NCBI GenBank assembly: GCA_034696485.1
Contig: JAQIWT010000557.1
Coordinates: 1-18,158, forward strand
Direction of reading: 5' to 3'
DNA length: 18,158 nt
Source of the DNA: Isohypsibius dastychi
Taxonomy: Eukaryota; Tardigrada; Eutardigrada; Parachela; Isohypsibiidae
The notes under the pieces are model-generated. The model made no database searches. It worked only from the letters and a program-made list of their open reading frames with translations, and had not been told where the DNA came from. Each line of letters begins with the position of its first letter. Within the stretch, counting starts at the first letter, position 1. The position numbers and the translations under genes are program-made. Shown here in pieces: positions 8,009 through 15,270 of the stretch.

Positions 8009-8865
8009 CTAACCTCATCCTCCCTTAGGGCCGCAGTTTCGACTCGATCTAAAACCACCAACTCCACCAGCTCCCATCAGCGGACTATAATTGTCTTCGC
8101 GAATTCGTGGACCCGTTGGCTTCCGGTTCGTGCTGCTACTTGTTGATTGGTCGGCGGAGGTCCCGAGCCGGTGGCCTTTCGAATGTGCTTTACCATCCAG
8201 CTCCTCTATCCTCCTGGCTAGTTTTTCTGCTTCTTCCTACACGGAAAACCATAAGTCATCATAAAAAGCAATACCACTTTTTTCCAAGTTTGCTAGATGT
8301 AATACGAATACGGATCGGTTAGGTATCCCCTATGCCCTTTGGGTATTCAGTTTCTAGCAAAACAACTGAACTCATTGATAAAATTAGACTTCAAAACGGA
8401 ACGGAGATCAAAGTCGTTGACTCTTTGAGGTACCTTCTTCACTTTTTCGGCGTGAACTCGCGCCACTTGATCATATTCCTCCTGCATCCGTCTTCGTGCA
8501 GCATCTTGTTGTTCGCGTTGCTTCCTCAGTAATTCTTCATCTGAAAAACATCTCACTTGAAGCACCACGCTTTCCGCGCTTTAGTTTAAGAATACCACAA
8601 ACCTTCTTCGGGATTGACTGGAGGGCTTGCTGAAACACCACGAAAGAAGTCCGAAATTTTGTTTCGCAGCAGGAATGCCAACAGGATGATCGAGGCGACA
8701 ATCCATCCATAACTTGCTAGTAAGTCCAGAACTGCAAAGCAAGACTGAGCAATGTTGTACCACAAAATCTACCAGGAAGAAGTCCAGGTTCTAGATCCCC
8801 TGAAAATGTAACTTACCAAAAGGCGTCATGTGGCTCACGCCACCTTCTCCATCAGGGCCGTGCAT
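8009..8865 (-). CDS. SELENOS: Selenoprotein S (VIMP), complete, with penultimate selenocysteine
   Basis: An ER membrane protein that links the p97/VCP ATPase and Derlins in ER-associated degradation and may act as a thioredoxin-dependent reductase (family knowledge). Exons are 8865-8817, 8731-8603, 8540-8434 and 8236-8009, with phases consistent; introns are 85, 62 and 197 bases. The protein has 170 residues (human 189). ATG 8865 has a strong context (caccATGc). Residues 1-16 form a short tail. A single membrane helix follows the typical LLASYGWIV stretch (about 21-38). A charged helical, VCP-binding-type region (EELLRKQREQQDAARRRMQEEY) covers about 61-115, and a Gly/Ser/Arg-rich cytosolic tail follows. 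The tail ends Gly-Gly-TGA-Gly-TAG, so selenocysteine is residue 169, next to last exactly as in human SELENOS (GGUG). The upstream Cys in RNCGPKGG could be the redox partner, as in other members. An automatic caller would stop at the TGA, two codons early. The SECIS lies downstream. Confidence 0.93.
8015..8017 (-). other. SELENOS: UGA codon recoded as selenocysteine (Sec169)
   Basis: The codon TGA is flanked by GGA GGA before and GGT TAG after, reproducing the family's terminal Gly-Gly-Sec-Gly. The recognisable tail before it, a true stop one codon later and the SECIS hairpin downstream together argue for recoding instead of termination. Confidence 0.9.
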
Positions 8866-9023
8866 GGTGCACAAATGTTTCCCGAACTGGAACCAGATGA
8901 ATTCAGGTTAAAAGGGCAACACTGAACAATGAAACTCGGCTGAGGTTGAAGATCAGCGAAATCAGGAACCAAACGAAAGATGAAAGGATGTGGCAAAAGC
9001 CAAAAACGTCAACAAATCTAAAC

Positions 9024-9051
9024 GGTTGGTAGCCCGCTTTGGTTGGTAGCC
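9024..9051. repeat. Direct repeat, 11-base unit with 17-base period
   Basis: GGTTGGTAGCC occurs at 9024-9034 and again at 9041-9051. It lies upstream of SELENOS, in a likely 5' UTR intron. No function is evident. Confidence 0.8.
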
Positions 9052-9071
9052 AGCCAACAAACCAGTCTTAC

Positions 9072-9177
9072 CATTTACTGTGCATGGCCAAAGTACCAGC
9101 TGACCATAAGTGACCTTTAGTATCTTGGCGATTTGCCCACACCGTGAAACTGACCAAACCAGCTGCCCTCAGCATTC
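9072..9177 (-). other. Exon-like segment upstream of SELENOS, probable 5' UTR exon with an upstream ORF
   Basis: The segment is bounded by a good acceptor (TAATTTTTAG) and a good donor (AAATG then GTAAGACT) on the minus strand. It contains an ATG at 9175 opening 34 codons to the donor, preceded by an in-frame TAA. Splicing to the acceptors I can see before the SELENOS start (exon starts 8939, 8921 or 8886) does not put it in frame with SELENOS. It would therefore be an upstream ORF or a non-coding first exon. It could instead belong to an unrecognised small gene. Confidence 0.3.
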
Positions 9178-10388
9178 CTAAAAATTACGCAATGGCTTTC
9201 CGGGTTTCTGGTGATATTCGGTTCCTGATCCGATATTTTTAGGGTTTATTCAGCATCCGGAACGGATGAAAAATCGTTTGCGGAACATTGGGATATTTCT
9301 GCGACAACAAATTCTTAAGAATGACGCTGAGCGGCATAAATAAACACAAGTTAACAAGCTATCACCTTGAATAATCTTGAGTCATTCGAATACTGCCGAC
9401 ATTAGGGGTTCCAAAAATGGAATTTGTTTTCTTGTTGCATTACACAGTAAACACTACTGACGCACTTGTCAAACCGGTACCAGTAACTCGTGTTCGGAAT
9501 ATCGACTTCTCACAATATTCCGCACGCACAAAAACCAACGCGCGGTTCTTCAGACGAATCAGCTGACAGGCAAGAAGTTGCTCATTTGTCACAGGAGAGG
9601 CTTTCCGTTTATGATACTCAGTCAGTCAGTGAGCACATATCGAAACTCAAGGAGCTGTTCGGTCCCTCATTTCAACTGTAAAGTGTTGTCCAACGCGCAG
9701 GACATTTTTAGCAGCCTATTTCCGGCTGGCCAATCAGAGACTGGTGGCTCGAAAAAAAATGCTTGATGGCACCTACACAGATTGAGCCAATCTGCATAGC
9801 GTACATCTTTCGGAAACGGATGTGGAACGAATATTGAGCAAATATTGCCCAGAAGCACCCGGGAATCACAACACCGGGACGTGACTCATTTATGCGCTCT
9901 GGAATAATAACCTTCTTGTTTGAGAAGCTTTTGCGCGTGATCAGCTGGAAACCTCACATTGACAAAGTCTGTGGATTTAACACATCAGGTCTTCGTTGGT
10001 AAGTCTTCCAATCTGATACTAAAAGTCTGCGACCCACGACAGCCACTTTCTAGCTTTCGAATTTTTTTTTCAACGTAACAGTGTAACTTTTTCGAAAACC
10101 AGATGTTGGCCCTGAAAGCAGCACAATTTTCTGCTGACCTGGCAGAACACGCAATATGAGTAACCTACAACAATGGCGCTACCATTTTCTGCTTTGCTTT
10201 GATAAACCAATTTTCTGTTTGCGTTGGAGCTCAACCTAGCCCGGTTCTAGAGTCAGAACATTTTAAAGTTACAAATAATCGACAATCGCAAAAGTGCGAG
10301 GTAAAATTTTTGAGTCACAAGTCAGTTTCGATCAAACGAACGACTCTGTTTATGCTGGGAATAATCTGAACGATGGTTTTTTCTGCAG
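9178..10388. promoter_or_regulatory. Head-to-head spacer with candidate shared promoter of SELENOS (-) and the USP gene (+)
   Basis: Two CCAAT boxes on the plus strand (9730-9734, 9787-9791) and an AP-1-like TGACTCA (9882-9888) lie in a region with no convincing protein gene. A clear donor (GTTG|GTAAGT, intron start 9999) and an acceptor (TTTTTTCTGCAG, ending 10388) 12 bases before the USP start codon suggest a 5' UTR intron at 9999-10388, placing transcription start before 9998. Two short open frames are seen, 9337-9239 on the minus strand (32 residues) and 9490-9681 on the plus strand (no ATG). Neither has a motif I recognise. Confidence 0.35.
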
Positions 10389-10400
10389 AAGTGACGTGAA

Positions 10401-13400
10401 ATGACGCCCACGGCGCGCTATCTTCCGGCAAGTTCAAGTCTGCAAACCAGCTCCAGAAATGGATTGTCTAGCCCATCGGACACTGGAACCTACCGCACAT
10501 CCTACTCATCCTCATCATCAGCAATAACGCAAAAACCCTCATCCAGTCCGACTGTGGAATACACCCGGGCTCTTGAGCGGATGCGTGTCCAGCGCATGTC
10601 CGCCAGCAGTGATGCCAACGGAAGTATGAGAGGTTCAAACAGCAGTTTAGATCGACTCGGAATATCTTCCACACCCTCAGCCTCGCCGCTACCAACTTAC
10701 TCGAGCAACACTAGCAGTTTTTTGCGCTCCCGCTCCAACCTCACCACCTCATCTGGCGCCGCTTACACAACGCCTGCTAATAGGACATCTATTTTGGAAT
10801 CGACCGATATTTTGAAACCTGTGGCTAGCCCCTACAGTCGCGCATACTCAAGGACGCCATCTGTCAGCGAGTCGGCATATGATTACAGCACAAGAAGCAG
10901 ATCATCCTATGGATCTATCCCGAGACGAGCTGGTAGCCGGGACTCATCGTTTGATCGATCCAAAGGTGAGTCAATTTAAAGTTATGTAACTTGTAAAATA
11001 ACGGTGGAGCGCCCTACCGACAAAAAAATATGAGCTCGTGACCTTTTGGGATTTTACGAAATCGTTACTTTCTATGGGGAATGGCTCGTAGAATCCGACG
11101 CGCAGAATTAGAAAGCATAACTGTAGCGTGTAAAAACACGTGGATTACACAGAAAAGCCAACAAACGTTGTTTGATAGGATAGGAGCTATCGCGGTAGAC
11201 ATAGGTCGTGTTGTGATGACGTGTATATCCGGGGTTACCACGTTACTCACGATCTCACTGGTTCCCAGGGTGAGCCCCAGATTTAGAATCCTCACTCACT
11301 CACATTTCCCGAAATCTCTATTTTGCTGTTGTTTTGTTTCTTTCCTTTCGAGTAGTGTTTGGTTCTGTTGAGTTTTCCAGTTGATTTCAAGAGTTTTGTT
11401 AATCTGTGCGGTATCGTGCAGCTCATCGTCAGCCCGAGCCCTGATTGCTTATCTTACTCTGGAGTTTCATCTGTTTTCGTTTTTTCCACCATCAGAGTGC
11501 TTTTAACATTCGTTGATAATCTGGCTGGGCTGGAGCTGAAGACAGTTTGCTTTTCAAACCCAATGTCCTGGTTGCTGTGTTTCTCAGGTATGTGAGCCCT
11601 GGAGGACGGGAATCTTTTCAGCAGAATTTAAGCAGAATCCCTTCGGAATTTAAGCGTTTCGGATTAAATACCTTTTCCAGGATTGTGATAGTTTCGTCAC
11701 TGTTTTGTGCCGACATTTTCGGGATAATCCGTTTAGAATGTTGCATGTTTAGAGATTTGCCATTTTTACTTGAATCATCATGACTCACGTACTGAGGAAT
11801 TTGAGCCAGAGAGAAAGCAGCACTCTTTTCCCTTCCGGCCAGAACGTGAACGATTTTATTGTTATCGGTTAAAATTCCATTCTGCTGTTCAAAATAGAGT
11901 GGAGAGGTGAGATAGTCTGGCTTGTTTCCAAATTTAGGTTACGTATCAGAAGCTCTGAGATCGACCGCAGAAAGAACGCAGGCGTCAGATCAACCTTGAT
12001 TTCAGTTTCTTTCTTACTGTCTGCATCTTGAACTGGGTTAAATTAGCGACCTCTTTGTTTTTGAATGCAGACTAGTGGAGTCTACTAAAAATGTTCGAAA
12101 GGCCATTTTTTCCTGGATTTTTTCGATCAGGAAACTGGTCTCCCATCTTCGGTACAATTAATGTTCTTTGCACTTAAAATTTCCCATAATTTCAGAATTT
12201 GCATTTGTAAACATGTTTTTGCAGATGTGAGAAACGGAAGTCGGAGTGGACGAAAATACCAGCAGACAGACAGCGAGGAAGAGGAAGTGTCCATTTCCGG
12301 TTCAGTTAAACTACGAGGCTCAAACGGAATCCCTCCTGCTTCAACCAGTTCATATTCTCCCCGGAATAATAATTTCAACAATAATTCATCTAGCGGATAT
12401 ACATCTCGAGCGTCACTGGAGACCTATGATAATGTTCCATCAGATGACAGACGCGGAATTCTGGTTAACAGTACATCTTCCGGAGCCCTTCAGAGAAGTG
12501 ATAGTGTTTCATCACTTCGACGCGCTTTTCCCAGCCGAAGATCATCTCGTGATTTGTCTGTGAATTTCGATCTGGGACGCGGAGATCATAAACGCGATCC
12601 AAGCCCCATCGTCGCTGTGATGAGCAGGGTTGCTGTCGAGAAGGATATCCCGATAACTAGGCAACCTTCCTCGGATGTCGAATCTCGTTATGTTGTTAGC
12701 AAATTCCCCGTGAATCAACAAGCTGAGGAAATTAGTCGGAGATTACCATCATTGAACGGAAGTTCTGAACGAGAACCAAGTCGCGATCGTCATGTTCCGG
12801 CGGTATCTTTTGGTCGGAGCGAAGTCCCGCGAATCAATTTGAAATCGGATTACGCTCGACAGGATAGTCGGGAAAGAGTTATTGGCGGAAAAGCGTTTAT
12901 TTCGGATAGTAGTTTGGGAAGTTCCAGCGGAAGTGACGATGAACTCAGACCGGCTAGCAGCATTATAAGAGCCGGCTCACCGCCATCTGGACTGAAGAGG
13001 ACAACGCCGGCGTCCAAGAAGATTGTCAGCGTCGATGAATCTGAAAAAGCTGGACTTATTGGTCTGAAGAATCTCGGAAATACCGTGAGTTTGTCTTGGC
13101 GTTTTTATTTTGGGAGTATGTAGTTATGGGTTTTTCCGGTTGCAGTGTTTTATGAACTCGATACTCCAAGGACTGAGTAACACCCAGCCGCTTCGAGATT
13201 ATTGTTTATCGGGAGAGTGGGAGTCGGAAGTGAACACCACGACGAGTCAGATGAAAGGCGCATTGATTTCTGGTGCGTCAACTTTTTTTTCAGCATTCAA
13301 AAACCGATCGATGGTTTAATAAAGGACTGTTTTTTTGCAGCGTTTGCTGGATTGTTGGAAGCGTTGTGGAAGCGTCATACGAGTTACTCCTCTACGAATC

Positions 13401-14762
13401 CATATGTTCCGGATAAGGTGGGGCATTGATATTCCCGCAAAATATTACGGAAATTAACGTTTAGATTTTGCAGTTTCATCGTCAAGTGCAGCAGTATGCA
13501 CCACGTTTTTCTGGATATCTGTGAGTGTGAAAGAGCTAATTTTGGCATAACCGGTTAGCAGAAATGTTTCTGTTTGCAGTCAACAAGATGCGCAGGAATT
13601 TCTTCGTTATCTGTTGGAAGGGCTGCATGAAGATGTTAATCGTGTCAATGTGAAGGTGCCGCTGGATACTTCGGATATTCCCGAGCACTTGAACGATGCG
13701 CAAAAAGCAACCGAGTCTTGGAAACGCTACTTGAAACGTGATAACAGCAAAGTCGTTGGTAAGACATGACTGATATCTTCAAGGATAATTTGATTCTTTC
13801 ATTCTAATTTGAGAATCTGAAAATAAAGATTCACAATATTGGTTTCATAGTTCTTACCCATTATAAGTTGTAAAATTATTGAATTATTAATTTATTTAAT
13901 TTTAATAAAATGTGAGTAAAAATCTATTTTGCAGCAGTCAGTACTTCTCAACGCATTTGGTGATTTTCCGATTTTCGTGATGATGATAAGCTGGCCGTTT
14001 TTTTTGAACGACAGGGATTCGCTCTTGATCCTAAATGTTTGTTTTGCAGATTTATTTGTTGGTCAGCTGAAAAGCTCGTTAATCTGTCAGTCTTGCGGAT
14101 ATTGCTCAGTGACTTACGACCCATTCTGGGACCTCTCCTTACCTATACCCGGAAATCGAGGTGGTCGCTCCTCGTATTCTTCCACTGCCAGCACCAATAT
14201 TTATGAATGCTTTAAATTGTTTACCAAAGAAGAAATGTTAGAAGGAGAAGAGTGCCCTGTAAGCTTCCAAATTCCTCGCTACCACCGAAATTTGGTTGAC
14301 CTTTTCTTTCCAGACTTGCTGTCACTGCAAGACGAAGCAGAAATGCCGAAAGTTCTTCACAATTCAACGCTTCCCGAAATATCTTGTTATACATTTGAAG
14401 CGTTTCTCACAGGAGAGATTCCGTGCCAAATTATCCACCCTGGTGGAATATCCCGTGGATGATCTAGATCTTAGTCCTTTTGCTGCCGTGTCTCATGGTG
14501 GTCCGGCGCCGCGATATAGCCTCTATGCGATTTCTTGCCATTCTGGGAGCACGCATTGTGGCCATTATACTGCTTACACAAAACATCCAGTCAGCCGGAA
14601 ATGGCATGAGTATAATGATGCGAGGTACTAGGAATTCTGTTGTCGGAAGTTTGAATTGTTGAGAAATGGTTTTCGTTTTTTCCCCACAGGGTGTCGCCTG
14701 CCAAAGTTGAAGATGTTGTCACATCGGAGGCATATGTCCTCTTCTATGAGCTGCTCACATGA
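10401..14762 (+). CDS. Ubiquitin-specific protease, USP2/USP21-like deubiquitinase, complete
   Basis: A cysteine protease that removes ubiquitin from proteins. Nine coding exons: 10401-10965, 12225-13084, 13146-13272, 13341-13417, 13474-13520, 13580-13758, 14050-14258, 14314-14624, 14690-14762. They total 2448 bases, 815 residues, in phase throughout. ATG 10401 follows an in-frame TGA at 10392, which fixes the start. Residues 1 to about 465 are low complexity and rich in Ser, Thr, Arg and Pro, probably disordered and regulatory. The catalytic domain starts at GLKNLGNTCFMNS with nucleophile Cys476. The QQDAQEFLRYLLEGLHE box and DLFVGQLKSSLICQSCGYC follow, then a zinc ribbon formed by Cys631/634 and Cys690/693. 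HLKRF is present. The general-base His772 sits in HCGHYTAY and the third triad residue in YNDAR (Asn789 or Asp790). It ends with AYVLFYELL. The DLFVGQLKSSL and FDPFWDLSLPI-like stretches favour USP2/USP21 over USP8. An intron falls exactly before the catalytic Cys codon. Targets cannot be read from sequence. Confidence 0.93.
10966..12224 (+). other. Large first coding intron of the USP gene (1259 bases)
   Basis: This intron divides the serine-rich N-terminal region between two exons, with donor GTGAGTC and acceptor TTTTTGCAG, phase 1. Several open frames of 75-95 codons occur inside it (for example 11081-11371), but none shows a domain or joins convincingly to the flanking exons. It could hide an alternative promoter, as mammalian USP2 has long and short isoforms; nothing in the sequence proves this. 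Confidence 0.6.
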
Positions 14763-15270
14763 TGATAGGATTTAACAAAGTTATATTTATTAGTTCTTTT
14801 GAGTTCGCAAGCCTGTTTAAAGAAAGATACGTTTATCCCGGTTTAAAAGCCAAGTTTAATTGTTCACCCATTGCTTTCCGGATGCCTTTTGCTTTCAGAG
14901 CTGAATTTCTAGTTTAAAACTTCAAGTTTCGGAATGAAGATCCTTTTGCTTTTGACCTGGAGAGATTCGTCTCATCATAATCAAGATATGATAGATCGGC
15001 CGCTGCGAAATATGTCAGCTGGGCCCTCTAAACTGATTACAATTAATTACATTTATTTGGCTGGTGGTTTGTCGAAGAAGGTACGCAGGTTCGGAAAAAA
15101 GGAAATCTTGGTAAATCTTGGTAATCCCTGAAAACACTGTAACTTCAATTCACGAAAATATACACCGGGGCAACGCTACAAAAAGAATTTTTGTGGGAAT
15201 GAACATGCGGCAAAGCTAGATAAAAACATAGAATTTGTACTTTCCGCGGAAGAATCACAAAAGCTCCAAA
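14763..15270. other. Tail-to-tail spacer (3' UTRs of the USP and PLC genes)
   Basis: 508 bases separate the two convergent stop codons. I see no gene. No canonical AATAAA for the USP gene is evident. An ATTAAA at 15270-15275 lies on its strand but overlaps the PLC stop codon and is far from the USP stop. A short plus-strand frame (14934-15131) has no recognisable feature. Confidence 0.5.
15052..15057 (-). terminator. Candidate polyadenylation signal AATAAA for the PLC beta gene
   Basis: TTTATT on the plus strand gives AATAAA on the minus strand, 214 bases after the PLC stop codon. A second one lies further on at 14791-14786, inside the USP 3' UTR region. The nearer one is the likelier signal. 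Confidence 0.45.

Noticed and set aside
8015-8017. TGA as an ordinary stop codon of the SELENOS gene
   Set aside because: The next codons are Gly and TAG, the tail matches Gly-Gly-Sec-Gly, and a SECIS lies downstream, so recoding is the better reading.
9239-9337. 32-residue minus-strand ORF starting MPLSVILKNL
   Set aside because: It looks protein-like but is too short to distinguish from chance. It is more likely SELENOS 5' flanking sequence.
9490-9681. 63-codon plus-strand open frame ending KLKELFGPSFQL
   Set aside because: It begins at GTG with no ATG anywhere in frame, has only a weak internal acceptor, and I recognise no family. It could be an exon, but I cannot link it to neighbours.
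11081-11371. 96-codon plus-strand ORF in the first USP intron
   Set aside because: It does not join in phase with flanking exons through visible splice sites, and its second half is T-rich intron sequence.
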